DNA from: Pinibacter aurantiacus
GTDB lineage: Bacteria; Bacteroidota; Bacteroidia; Chitinophagales; Chitinophagaceae
Length of the DNA stretch: 64,000 nt
Direction of reading: 5' to 3'
Assembly (NCBI RefSeq): GCF_019130065.1
Contig: NZ_JAHSPG010000001.1
Coordinates: 806,001-870,000, forward strand
Below, one piece after another: positions 15,551 through 24,534 of the stretch (within the stretch, counting starts at the first letter, position 1; each line of letters begins with the position of its first letter). The notes under the pieces were generated by a model, which saw only the letters and a program-made list of their open reading frames with translations, was not told the origin of the DNA and did not search any database. Made by a program: the position numbers and the translations under genes.

Positions 15551-16665
15551 GAACATTAAAATTTTTATTGCGTAAAGAATTTAAACAGATATTTCGCGAC
15601 AAAGGCTTGTTGCCACTGATCTTCATCATGCCAATGATACAGCTGCTGATAATGCCGCTGGCCGCAAATTTCGATGTCAAAAATGTGAACGTTGCAATCG
15701 TAGATCACGATCACTCAACTTACACGCAACAACTGGTTAATAAGATCGGCGCGTCCGGATATTTTCGCATAGCGAGTTACAGCGATTCGTATAAGGAAGC
15801 CCTGCATCTTGTGGAGCATGAAAGGGCAGACATCATTCTTGAGATACCGCAAAACTTTGAACGCAATCTTATTCGTGAAAACAATCAAAAAGTCTTCCTT
15901 GCCGCAGATGCCATCAACGGTGTCAAAGGCTCCATTGGCAGCGCCTACCTCACCAATGTACTCTCAGATTTCAACAGCGACGTCCGATTAAAATGGGTGC
16001 AGCCGCAACGGCTCAGCGCTGTCAGTACCATAGGCATAGATTATTCCAACTGGTTTAATCCTTTGATGGACTATCACAAGTTTATGGTACCGGCTATCCT
16101 GGCGTTGTTGGTTACTATGGTTGGTGGATTCGTTGCTGCATTAAATATTGTTCGTGAAAAAGAGATCGGAACCATAGAACAGATCAACGTTACGCCTATT
16201 AAAAAATGGGAATTTATTTTAGGTAAAATGATTCCCTTCTGGCTCATTGGCATCTTTGATTTTACGTTGGGGCTATTGATTGCAAGGTTTGTTTATGGCA
16301 TCATACCTGTGGGCAGCATTGCAACACTGTATTTGTTTGTAAGCGTTTATATGATCGCATTGCTTGGTTTCGGACTGCTCGTATCAACTTACAGCAGTAA
16401 TCAATTACAGGCAATGTTTGTTGCATTTTTCTTTATGATGATCTTTATTTTAATGAGCGGATTATTTAGTCCGGTGGAAAATATGCCGCAGTGGGCAAAA
16501 GCGATTTCCAACCTTACACCTGTCACTCACTTTGTTGAAGTGATGCGCATGATCGTTTTAAAAGGCAGCACATTTGCCGATATCAAAAAACAATTTTTCA
16601 TCGAGATCATTTTTGCCGTAGTGCTGAATAGCTGGGCGATCTGGAATTACCGAAAGACGAGCTGA
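15547..16665 (+). CDS. ABC-2 type transporter permease 2
   Basis: 372 residues, similar in layout to the preceding permease: KEFKQIFRDKGLLPLIFIMP, periplasmic domain, then EKEIGTIEQINVTPIKKWEF and four further helices. The two probably form the heterodimeric channel served by the two ATPases. The stop TGA is 3 nt before a CGCAGAT-type repeat. Confidence 0.93.
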   Translation: MRTLKFLLRKEFKQIFRDKGLLPLIFIMPMIQLLIMPLAANFDVKNVNVAIVDHDHSTYTQQLVNKIGASGYFRIASYSDSYKEALHLVEHERADIILEIPQNFERNLIRENNQKVFLAADAINGVKGSIGSAYLTNVLSDFNSDVRLKWVQPQRLSAVSTIGIDYSNWFNPLMDYHKFMVPAILALLVTMVGGFVAALNIVREKEIGTIEQINVTPIKKWEFILGKMIPFWLIGIFDFTLGLLIARFVYGIIPVGSIATLYLFVSVYMIALLGFGLLVSTYSSNQLQAMFVAFFFMMIFILMSGLFSPVENMPQWAKAISNLTPVTHFVEVMRMIVLKGSTFADIKKQFFIEIIFAVVLNSWAIWNYRKTS

Positions 16666-16668
16666 GAG

Positions 16669-16800
16669 AGCACGCAGATGACGCAGATTTGGCTGATCTG
16701 CACTGATTTTTTTGATTGAAGGGCCGGTCAATGTTTATTAGTGGTCGAACTATTCAACCAAAATCCGCGTAAATCAGTCCAATCGGCGTCATCTGTGTGC
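16669..16800. repeat. ACGCAGATG/CATCTGTG inverted-repeat element after the efflux operon
   Basis: Left arm 16669-16714 (CACGCAGATGACGCAGATT, CTGATCTGCACTGATT) pairs imperfectly with right arm 16760-16800 (AATCCGCG, AAATCAGTCCAATC, GTCATCTGTGTGC). 16801-16938 has no feature I recognise. Confidence 0.8.
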
Positions 16801-16938
16801 CCCTTCAAATTGTAGAATTTTCTACCCTACTATTTCCGTGTGCTCTTTGAATACTCGAATCCGGGCAGGTATATAATTTGATTGTTTCCCCTATTGGGTT
16901 GAACTCAAACATTTTATTTCATCCTCTACCTCCAAATT

Positions 16939-17955
16939 ATGAACATCTGCCTGTCAATCGTAGTCCCCACTTATCAGCACCCAGCCGCATTGCTGCAATG
17001 CCTTAAAGCATTACTTTCTCAAAGTTTCGATAAACACAAATACGAGATCATTGTTGTTTCCGACGGTCCCGACATGGCAACTCATCAGATTGTGTTTGAT
17101 CTCATCAAATCAATCCCGGAAACCACCATTATCACATTTTGTTATATGCCTTATAAAAAAGGAAGAGATGCAGCAAGAAATTTAGGATGGCAAATGGCAA
17201 AAGGGCAACTAGTGGCTTTTATTGACGACGACCACATTGCCACGGCAGACTGGGCAGAAAGCTTTTGGACGGAATATAAGAAACACCAACATGAAAGTAT
17301 CGTGTTCATTGGCAACGTGAACACGAGCAGGATTTCTCTTCTTGACACATCAAAGAATGAACAGCAGCCACTATCAGCTGCAAACTGTGCAAGCGCTAAA
17401 ACAACGCTGAATAAAATAAAAGGTTTCGACGAAGATTTTGCAAGAAGTTGGGGCGATCAAAATGCGCTGCATTTTAAAATGCTCACCACCAATGTTCCTT
17501 TTATACACGTTGATGGTGCGTCCAGTTTCAATGCAGTGAGAGATGTTAACTGGGGTATCAGCATCCTGCAATCGAAGCAACATATTTACAAGTCAAAATT
17601 ATTCAGCAACAGCAGCAGCAGCGAGAGCATACCGTGGGCAAATTACTTTATCATGACAATCCTTTTCGTATTTACGTTTGTGGGCTGGGCCTGGGACCTT
17701 AATCCTTTTGCATTGATTGCTTTAGCCACATGGTTCCTGATGGTTATTTTGCTTACCATCAAGCGAATGGAAAACATCATTCCGTCTTTTACGAATATTG
17801 TCGAAATGATGGCCACCTCTATGTTTCTGCCATTTCTTTCTATCTATTGGTCATTGCGCGGCACATATAAAGCCAGAATATTGCATTCTTCCAAAAACAA
17901 GAAGAAGTACGAATCCTATTTCAATAGCAGCGATGGTATTCCCGCGTCTGCCTAG
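16939..17955 (+). CDS. Glycosyltransferase family 2, membrane-associated
   Basis: 338 residues. GT-A core: LSIVVPTYQHPAALLQCL at the N-terminus, DGP and AFIDDDH (the metal-binding DxD region), then GFDEDFARSWGDQN as acceptor/base region. The C-terminal third has two or three hydrophobic segments (FIMTILFVFTFVGWAW, LIALATWFLMVILLTI). The part between GNVNTS and GFDEDF is shorter than in many GT2 enzymes. Probably acts in surface polysaccharide synthesis with the adjacent GT9; sugar and acceptor unknown. Confidence 0.88.
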   Translation: MNICLSIVVPTYQHPAALLQCLKALLSQSFDKHKYEIIVVSDGPDMATHQIVFDLIKSIPETTIITFCYMPYKKGRDAARNLGWQMAKGQLVAFIDDDHIATADWAESFWTEYKKHQHESIVFIGNVNTSRISLLDTSKNEQQPLSAANCASAKTTLNKIKGFDEDFARSWGDQNALHFKMLTTNVPFIHVDGASSFNAVRDVNWGISILQSKQHIYKSKLFSNSSSSESIPWANYFIMTILFVFTFVGWAWDLNPFALIALATWFLMVILLTIKRMENIIPSFTNIVEMMATSMFLPFLSIYWSLRGTYKARILHSSKNKKKYESYFNSSDGIPASA

Positions 17956-17957
17956 TG

Positions 17958-17975
17958 TTAAGTCAAAAGTAAAAA
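17958..17975. repeat. AAGTCAAAAGTAAAAAG arm at the GT2 stop
   Basis: Lone left-type arm about 4 nt after the TAG, same family as 1056-1128. The rest of the spacer to 18137 shows nothing recognisable. Confidence 0.65.
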
Positions 17976-18137
17976 GCTCTTATGGCTGTCAGTCTTATAT
18001 AGTTCTTACCAGATTAAGCGACATTATTTACCTAACTTACCACTGATTTTCCATTTACAATCCGGCCCGTGAAATCTTAATCACATCTATCCTGTAACTG
18101 TGAGACTGAAAAACCATTGTGATTAAAATTTTCGTTC

Positions 18138-19184
18138 ATGATTTTAGACAAGGGCAACATTCGCAAAATTGCCATTTTCCGCGCTTTACCTCTTGGAGAT
18201 CTGTTATCAGCCGTGCCTGCTTTCAGAGCTTTACGAACAGCATTTCCTGATGCTGAAATAGCTTTGATCAGCAAACCTTCTGCGGCTGCTTTTGTCTCTC
18301 GTTTTTCGAAATACATCAATCGTTTCATTGAATTTCCCGGTTACGAAGTATTAAAAGAACCGAAAACAGATGCACATACTTTTTTGCATTTTGTGCAAAT
18401 GATGCGTCACGAAAAGTTTGATCTGGTTTTGCAAATGCACAATGACGGCACCGGCATTAACGAAATGATTTTGTTGTTTGGCGCTGCTCATGTTGCTGGT
18501 TTTTATCCAAAGGAACATCCCTCCAATGCTGATCTCTTCATTGCATATGATGAAAGCATAACAACCACTGACCGTTTGCTGCAATTGCTCAATCACCTGG
18601 GTATTGACACGAACAATAACAAGCTCGAATTTCCACTTACCGAAAAAGATTACAAAGAGTTTGAGCACTTACTTCTTCCTCTTTATTCCGGAAAATTTAT
18701 TTGCATTCACGCTGGGGCACGGGGTGTTTGGCGCCAGTGGCCACCACGCTATTTTGCCCTGATAGCAAATTATTTCGTCGAACAGGGATACACATTGTTG
18801 ATCACCGGTTCCAAAGAGGACGTGGATATTAACAATGAAGTGATTAAATACATTCGCTATCCCGTTATTGATCTTACAGGCAAAACCACTCTTGGCGCAT
18901 GGGGCGTACTGGTTAAAAATGCACTGATGGTGGTGAGCAGTTGCACAGCCATGGCGCAAATGGCGATTGCTTGCGAAACACCGAGCGTAGTCGTTAATGT
19001 CGATGGCTCCTGCGATGAGCTGGTGAAACTGAACAAAAAAAAACATGTATTCTTTGACTGGCAAAAACATCCCCAGGTAGATAAAGTTTTCATGCAGGTT
19101 GTACTCATGCTCAACAAACTAAAAAGCAAAAAGTCTAGTTCGCACGAGCAGGATAAGTTAGTGCCGATAAAGTTTCAGGAATAA
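18138..19184 (+). CDS. Glycosyltransferase family 9 (heptosyltransferase-like)
   Basis: 348 residues. N-terminal IAIFRALPLGDLLSAVPAFRAL is the GT9 acceptor-domain start; the C-terminal nucleotide-sugar domain has CIHAGARGVWRQWPPRYF, TLLITGSKEDVDI, DLTGKTTLGAWGVLVKNA and SSCTAMAQMAIACETPSVVV. GT9 enzymes add heptose or similar sugars to LPS cores or glycolipids. The FRALPLGD start is a version found in Bacteroidota. The TAA stop runs straight into a TAACTGAATAAC repeat arm. Confidence 0.9.
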   Translation: MILDKGNIRKIAIFRALPLGDLLSAVPAFRALRTAFPDAEIALISKPSAAAFVSRFSKYINRFIEFPGYEVLKEPKTDAHTFLHFVQMMRHEKFDLVLQMHNDGTGINEMILLFGAAHVAGFYPKEHPSNADLFIAYDESITTTDRLLQLLNHLGIDTNNNKLEFPLTEKDYKEFEHLLLPLYSGKFICIHAGARGVWRQWPPRYFALIANYFVEQGYTLLITGSKEDVDINNEVIKYIRYPVIDLTGKTTLGAWGVLVKNALMVVSSCTAMAQMAIACETPSVVVNVDGSCDELVKLNKKKHVFFDWQKHPQVDKVFMQVVLMLNKLKSKKSSSHEQDKLVPIKFQE

Positions 19185-19300
19185 TAACTGAATAACTGAT
19201 TAACGGAATAACTGAAGGCTTATATTTAGTCAAACTCTTTGACTTTAAACATTCAGTTATTCAATTATTCAGTTATTCAGTCATTCAGTTATTCAGTCAT
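19182..19300. repeat. ACTGAATA-type hairpin with structured loop, copy A
   Basis: Left arm 19182-19214 and right arm 19251-19300 around the loop 19215-19253, which itself contains AGTCAAA/TTTGACT. The loop matches, in reverse complement, the loop at 22891-22929 at 36 of 39 positions. The right arm contains the TGA stop of the convergent kinase. Confidence 0.92.
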
Positions 19301-22300
19301 TTGCCACGGGCAAATAAATATCAAAAGTGGCACCTGCATTCTCCGCGCCGTGCGCTGCAATGCACCCACGATGATTTTCCACTATTTTTTTGCAGATCGC
19401 AAGGCCAATGCCTGTTCCGCTGAATCGTTGTTTATCGTTATTCAAACGCTGAAATATAGTAAAGATCTGGTCCGCATACGATTGATCAAATCCAATTCCG
19501 TTATCTTTAAATGACAGGTGCAAGTAGCTTTGATCTTTTGCCAGATCACATTTGCCATTGACAATATTTTTCCCTTCTTCAACGGCACATTTTATTTCAA
19601 TCACGGGTCTCTCTCGGTTGCTAAACTTTAATCCATTGCTGATAAGATTATAAAACAATTGGTTCATCTGCAATGGAATGGCTTTGATTATGGGCAGGGA
19701 TGTGAATTTAATCTCCGCATTCTTTTGTTTGATCAACACTTCAAAATCGCTGATAACATCCTGCAGGATTTTGTTTAAGTCCGTCTGCACAAACTCTTCA
19801 TTTATTTTAGATAGTTTAGAAAAGTTAAGAAGGTCCTTTATCAAAATCGACATTCTTTCTGCAGAAGCGTTTATCTTTTCGAGATAGCGTTTTACATCAA
19901 ATGCAGGTTGTTCAATATTCCTGTTAATGAGGTCCGCAAAGGTTTGTATTTTTCTAAGCGGCTCTTGCAGGTCGTGGCTCGAAACAAAGGCAAACTGTTC
20001 CAGCTCTTTGTTGGTTCTTCTGAGTTCTGTGTTTATCTGTTCAAGTTTTTCAGAAGCCTTCTGTAATTCCTTTGTTCTTTCGTTTACTTTATTTTCCAGT
20101 GCGTCATTTACTTCTTTGTGCATGTTGGCAATTTTCAATTGCGAACGTACCCTGGCTAATAATTCTTTGGAAGAAAAAGGTTTTACGAGATAGTCATCTG
20201 CACCAATATTATAGCCTTCTATTCTTGCTTCCTCCCCTGCTCTTGCAGAAATAAAAATAACCGGGATGGTATCAGTTGAAGGACTGCCCTTAACAGCATG
20301 CAGCAATTCAATACCATCCATCACTGGCATCATGATGTCGCTTAGAATAAGATCCGGCCTCTGATGATAAATTTTGCCCAATGCATCTTTTCCGTTTTCT
20401 GCTGTCACTACTTCATACTCTTTGTTGAGCAAACGACCCACATAATCACGCATATCACTATTGTCATCCACTACAAGAACACGATATTTTTTCCCATTTA
20501 TTTTTTCCGTCGCTACAGCGTCTTTCCCTTGTTTATCTCCCGTGAGGCTTATGGCTTCATTTACATAAATGTTGGAAAGAGAGGCGGTAAAAACTTCATC
20601 GTTTCTTTCCTGGATCTGATCTGCCGGCAAGTGATCTTTTCCCGCTGCAATGCACACACTGAAGACAGATCCAACGCCTTCTTTACTTTCTACGTCAATA
20701 GTACCGTTGTGCAACTCTACCAACTCTTTTACAAGCGAAAGTCCAATGCCCGTTCCTTCATAAGTGCGGCCACCGGCGTTCTTCACACGGTAGAACCTGT
20801 TAAACAATTGCGGCAATTCTTTTTCAGGAATGCCAATACCGGTATCGCTGACACTCAGCAGCACATTACCATTTTTCTCTTCCAGCTGTATTTCAATTTT
20901 GCCCGACAGCGTATACTTGAAAGCGTTAGATAAAAGATTCAGCACAATTTTCTCCCACATTTCCCTGTCCACATACACGTTGCTGCTCAGGTCCCTTACG
21001 CTCACTTTATATTCAAGTCCCACATTTTCTATAACACTTCTGAATGCACTGGAAATGTCTGTAGTGAGTTGAGATAAATTTACGGGCGAAAAACGTGCCT
21101 GAACCCTGTCTGCTTCAATGCGGCTGAAATCAAGCAAAGTATTCACCAGTCGCAATAACCGCATGGCATTGCGATGCGTAGATTCTATATTGGCAATATG
21201 ATCATCATGCAGATCTGCGGCATTTCCAAGCATGCTCTCCAAAGGACCGAGCATCAAAGTAAGTGGTGTACGAAATTCATGACTGATATTGCTGAAAAAA
21301 AGTGTTTTCGCCTTGTCAATTTCCGCAAGCGCCTCCGCACGTTTACGCTCCTGGTCATACGCGTATAATGTGCTTATGCAAGTCGCCACCTGGTCTGCAA
21401 CCAGTCTGAAGAAATCAAGATATTTTTCATCAGGCTGGCGAAAAGGATTTAAACCAATTACCATTAAGGCAAAGGGAAATGAATGACCGGATTGCATCAG
21501 AGGAATTACGAGACAATTACTGGGCGCTTTTGTCCATGCACTTCCGGTAACCTGCCCGATAACTTCTTGCGCATTCTTAAATACATTCAATTTGCCTTCG
21601 TCAATCACCTGCCGAAAAAGGGAAGCAATACCTTGTTGTGAATGAATATCTATTTCATCCGGTAAAAGGGGCTTCAAACGGTTCTCTGTTGCATCTTGCA
21701 ACTTTGCGATCTTTTCATCTTTAATTTCATAAATAGCAGCGAAGGGAAAATCGTGCGGATTCTGTTTTAAAATATGTATGGTCTTCTGATAAGCTTCTTC
21801 ATTGCTTGCACAATCAAGAATGTATTTGCCCAGATCTTTCAAAGTTCTCAATTGGCGTTCACCGATTATACGGTCTGTATCGTCTGTATTTGCGCAAATA
21901 ATTCCCGCCGGTCGTCCATCTTCACCCGGCACGGGGCTATATGAAAAAGTGTAGTAGGTTTCCTCGGGATAGCCGTTGCGCTCCATGATGAGCAACAAAG
22001 CTTCATCGTAGGTGCCGGTATTTTCCTGCAGGCATATTTGCGCTCTCGGTCCAGCTTCGTCCCAAATGTCCGACCACACCTCAGAAGCTGGTTTGCCCAG
22101 CGCCCACGGATGCTTTCCGCCCACAATCGCCTTGTAGGGATCGTTATAAAGATTGATCAGCTCTTTTCCCCACCACACAAACATGGGCTGACGCGATGTC
22201 AAAATGATACGCACACAGGTCTTTAAACTTTGGGGCCATTCTTCCACACTTCCGAGCGCTGTATTTCCCCAATCCATCGACTTCATCAGCTCACCCGTTT

Positions 22301-22355
22301 CGCCACCACCTTCAAAAAGCAGTAACGAAGCAGATTCTAGTTTGGCTCCGGTCAT
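19293..22355 (-). CDS. Hybrid sensor kinase with kinase-receiver-kinase order
   Basis: 1020 residues, no transmembrane helix. Order: PAS-like region (about 50-165), GAF-like region (about 170-335), HisKA with H359 in SNISHEFRTPLT, HATPase (N-box N477, DTGIG from 504, GTGIGLSLV), receiver with acid pocket D630/D631, acceptor D673 in LSDIMMP and K725, then a coiled coil, second HisKA with H794 in SSHDLQEPLRKI and second HATPase (N907, DNGIG from 951, GTGIGLAIC). Two complete kinases around one receiver are unusual. No output domain is present, so signal probably leaves through the receiver encoded 13 nt upstream. The stop codon lies in a repeat arm. Confidence 0.93.
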   Translation of the reverse strand: MTGAKLESASLLLFEGGGETGELMKSMDWGNTALGSVEEWPQSLKTCVRIILTSRQPMFVWWGKELINLYNDPYKAIVGGKHPWALGKPASEVWSDIWDEAGPRAQICLQENTGTYDEALLLIMERNGYPEETYYTFSYSPVPGEDGRPAGIICANTDDTDRIIGERQLRTLKDLGKYILDCASNEEAYQKTIHILKQNPHDFPFAAIYEIKDEKIAKLQDATENRLKPLLPDEIDIHSQQGIASLFRQVIDEGKLNVFKNAQEVIGQVTGSAWTKAPSNCLVIPLMQSGHSFPFALMVIGLNPFRQPDEKYLDFFRLVADQVATCISTLYAYDQERKRAEALAEIDKAKTLFFSNISHEFRTPLTLMLGPLESMLGNAADLHDDHIANIESTHRNAMRLLRLVNTLLDFSRIEADRVQARFSPVNLSQLTTDISSAFRSVIENVGLEYKVSVRDLSSNVYVDREMWEKIVLNLLSNAFKYTLSGKIEIQLEEKNGNVLLSVSDTGIGIPEKELPQLFNRFYRVKNAGGRTYEGTGIGLSLVKELVELHNGTIDVESKEGVGSVFSVCIAAGKDHLPADQIQERNDEVFTASLSNIYVNEAISLTGDKQGKDAVATEKINGKKYRVLVVDDNSDMRDYVGRLLNKEYEVVTAENGKDALGKIYHQRPDLILSDIMMPVMDGIELLHAVKGSPSTDTIPVIFISARAGEEARIEGYNIGADDYLVKPFSSKELLARVRSQLKIANMHKEVNDALENKVNERTKELQKASEKLEQINTELRRTNKELEQFAFVSSHDLQEPLRKIQTFADLINRNIEQPAFDVKRYLEKINASAERMSILIKDLLNFSKLSKINEEFVQTDLNKILQDVISDFEVLIKQKNAEIKFTSLPIIKAIPLQMNQLFYNLISNGLKFSNRERPVIEIKCAVEEGKNIVNGKCDLAKDQSYLHLSFKDNGIGFDQSYADQIFTIFQRLNNDKQRFSGTGIGLAICKKIVENHRGCIAAHGAENAGATFDIYLPVAND

Positions 22356-22368
22356 CAGGTTATCTTTT

Positions 22369-22764
22369 TTAGATGGATACTTTAAATAATTCGGCCAACG
22401 TATCTACGAGAGCCGACAAGCTGGTAGGCTTTACAATATATTTTGAGGCGCCCATCTCTTTTGTCTCCGCGTGCGACCTTTCGTCATCGGCAGTAGAGTA
22501 GATAATGATGGGAACATTATTCAGGCGGGGCATTTTCCTTATTTCGACAAGGCATTTTCTCCCATCCATTTTTGGCATGTTCAGATCAATGAAGATATAT
22601 TCTGGTAAGAAAGAGGGATCGTTTTCCAGCAGTTTAAGCGCGTCGAAACCACTGCTTGCATAAACGCATTGCATGGCTCTGTTTGTTTCCCTGACAGCCA
22701 ATTCAAAAATCTCCTGGTCATCCAGGTCGTCGTCGATAAGCAGAATTGTCGGAGCTTGGTTCAT
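22369..22764 (-). CDS. Stand-alone response-regulator receiver
   Basis: 131 residues, receiver domain only: LLIDDDLDDQEIFE acid pocket, phosphoacceptor Asp in FIDLNMPKMDG, Thr/Ser in YSTADDE and Lys in YIVKPTS. This short form, with N-terminal TILLIDDDLDDQEIF, resembles Rcp1-type receivers. It is the first gene of a two-gene unit with the hybrid kinase and likely receives phosphate from its second kinase module. Confidence 0.92.
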   Translation of the reverse strand: MNQAPTILLIDDDLDDQEIFELAVRETNRAMQCVYASSGFDALKLLENDPSFLPEYIFIDLNMPKMDGRKCLVEIRKMPRLNNVPIIIYSTADDERSHAETKEMGASKYIVKPTSLSALVDTLAELFKVSI

Positions 22765-22858
22765 AACATTGAAACGGTTGCGAATAACTGCGAGGTTTAG
22801 CGTTTACTCCCTAAAAATAATATTTAATGTGAAATGAGTAAAGAGAGGGGGAGATTTT

Positions 22859-22954
22859 AGTAACTGAATAACTAATTAACTGAATAACTGAATGTTTAAA
22901 GTCGAAGAGCTTGACTAAACATAAGCCTTCAGTTATTCAGTTAATCAGTTATTC
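22859..22954. repeat. ACTGAATA-type hairpin with structured loop, copy B (inverted)
   Basis: Left arm 22859-22890, loop 22891-22929, right arm 22928-22954. The loop is the inverted version of copy A at 19215-19253, so A and B bracket the kinase/receiver pair. The right arm abuts the purE stop. Confidence 0.92.
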
Positions 22955-23464
22955 TTATGCATCAAAACCATTCGGCTGGCCGCCTTCCTTTAGCTTGTCC
23001 ACTTTTTTCAAAACTTCTTTTTCGAGGTTTTGTTTATAGGTAGCCACTTTGTTTCCGAGGTTTTCGTCAAATGCACCGAGAATTGTTGCCGCAAGTATAC
23101 CCGCGTTCTTTGCAGCATTCAATGCGACCGTTGCCACAGGAATACCGTTTGGCATTTGCAGAATAGATAAAACTGAATCCCAACCGTCAATCGAATTGGA
23201 AGACTTAATAGGAACACCAATCACCGGCAAAGAGGTAATCGAAGCAACCATGCCTGGCAAATGCGCTGCACCACCGGCACCAGCTATAATCACTTTTAAA
23301 CCTCTTTCTTTTGCTTTCTGTGCATATTCCACCATACGCAACGGTGTGCGATGTGCTGATACCACAGTAAGCTCATACGAAATGCCAAATTCTTTTAAAA
23401 CATCAGCAGCAGCCTGCATTATGCTCAGGTCACTATCACTGCCCATAATTATTCCAACATGCAT
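22955..23464 (-). CDS. purE: N5-carboxyaminoimidazole ribonucleotide mutase
   Basis: 169 residues. Class I PurE motifs: [13 protein letters not shown] (phosphate binding), VVSAHRTP with the catalytic His, [18 protein letters not shown] and [15 protein letters not shown]. It converts N5-CAIR to CAIR in purine synthesis after PurK, whose gene is not here. TACCTTGC just upstream is a weak version of the -7 box. It lies 30 nt beyond a repeat arm from the TcdA-like gene. Confidence 0.96.
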   Translation of the reverse strand: MHVGIIMGSDSDLSIMQAAADVLKEFGISYELTVVSAHRTPLRMVEYAQKAKERGLKVIIAGAGGAAHLPGMVASITSLPVIGVPIKSSNSIDGWDSVLSILQMPNGIPVATVALNAAKNAGILAATILGAFDENLGNKVATYKQNLEKEVLKKVDKLKEGGQPNGFDA

Positions 23465-23491
23465 AGATTCTTGTAGATTTTGAGAGCAAGG

Positions 23492-23620
23492 TAATTTGAA
23501 AATTTGAAAATGTGCTAATTTGAAAATTCTTTCCCTGCTGCATTTCCGACTTTCTCCTGAATGCGCTTAATGCTACACACAATGAATTTTCAAATTTTCA
23601 AATCAGCACATTTTCAAATT
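23492..23620. repeat. Word-repeat inverted pair between TcdA-like gene and purE
   Basis: Left arm 23492-23528 (AATTTGAAAATTTG, GTGCTAATTTGAAAATT) and right arm 23585-23620 (ATTTTCAAATTTTC, CAGCACATTTTCAAATT); even the interruptions GTGCTAA/CAGCAC correspond. The right arm holds the TGA of the TcdA-like gene. Confidence 0.88.
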
Positions 23621-24333
23621 GTCATCAGATCCCTGATGACCACACTGGCACACGTGCAACCAAAAATCGCTGGCATGTAAGAAATCGTTCCGATGATGGA
23701 TTTTTTGGGCAACGCTTTTTCCGTTACTATCACACGATCTTCGTCGATATCTTCCGGCGAGAAAACAGCTTTTACGTTGGAAATATCCACCTTGTTTAGG
23801 TGCTTTCTAACATAGCGGGCAAGTTTACAACTATATGTTTCTGACAAAAAACTCGTCTCAACCTGCGAAGGATCTACTTTCCCGCCTGCACCCAAAGAGC
23901 TTACCATTGGTATTCTCAGTTCGATGCAAATCTTAATAAAATTAACCTTCGCCGAAAGCGTATCAATACAATCCACCGCATAATCAAATTGCCCATTCTT
24001 CACAATCTCGCGAGTTCTTTCACCTTCAATAAATTCGGGAATAACGGTTAATTCTATTGCAGGATTGATATCACGGATGCGTTCGGCCATCACTTCCGCT
24101 TTTAATCTTTTCTCGGTAGAATGAAGGGCCGGTATTTGGCGATTGGCATTGCTGAGGTCCACCACATCCGCATCCACAATCGTCATTTTTCCAATGCCGG
24201 CACGAGCGATCATTTCCGCGCAAATTCCTCCCACTCCACCCAGGCCTACCACCAATACATTTTTCGATTGTAATCTTTCTACTTTTTCATCTCCCAACAA
24301 CAGCTGGGTTCTACTCATCCAGTAAGGGATCAT
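23614..24333 (-). CDS. ThiF/MoeB-family enzyme, TcdA-like tRNA threonylcarbamoyladenosine dehydratase
   Basis: 240 residues. E1-like adenylation fold: VLVVGLGGVGGICAEMIARAG, IVDADVVDLSNANRQ, DYAVDCIDTLSAKV, and the C-terminal YMPAIFGCTCASVVIRDL. Length and the combination with SRTQLLLGDEKVERLQ at the start fit TcdA (YgdL/CsdL), which cyclises t6A37 in tRNA. Start ATG 24333 is preferred over the frame to 24411 because a TATATTTG box lies between. The stop TGA is contributed by a repeat arm. Confidence 0.88.
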   Translation of the reverse strand: MIPYWMSRTQLLLGDEKVERLQSKNVLVVGLGGVGGICAEMIARAGIGKMTIVDADVVDLSNANRQIPALHSTEKRLKAEVMAERIRDINPAIELTVIPEFIEGERTREIVKNGQFDYAVDCIDTLSAKVNFIKICIELRIPMVSSLGAGGKVDPSQVETSFLSETYSCKLARYVRKHLNKVDISNVKAVFSPEDIDEDRVIVTEKALPKKSIIGTISYMPAIFGCTCASVVIRDLMTI

Positions 24334-24352
24334 AATTGGTTGCGTTAGGATG

Positions 24353-24360
24353 CAAATATA
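24353..24360 (-). promoter_or_regulatory. -7 box of the TcdA-like gene
   Basis: TATATTTG on the minus strand, exact TAnnTTTG, 19 nt before the ATG at 24333. Confidence 0.6.
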
Positions 24361-24510
<150 letters not shown>

Positions 24511-24534
24511 CAAACTTTCACTAACTTGCCCCCG

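Noticed and set aside
20364-20933. 189-residue + strand frame opposite the hybrid kinase
   Set aside because: Antisense to intact receiver and HATPase domains, no recognisable protein features.
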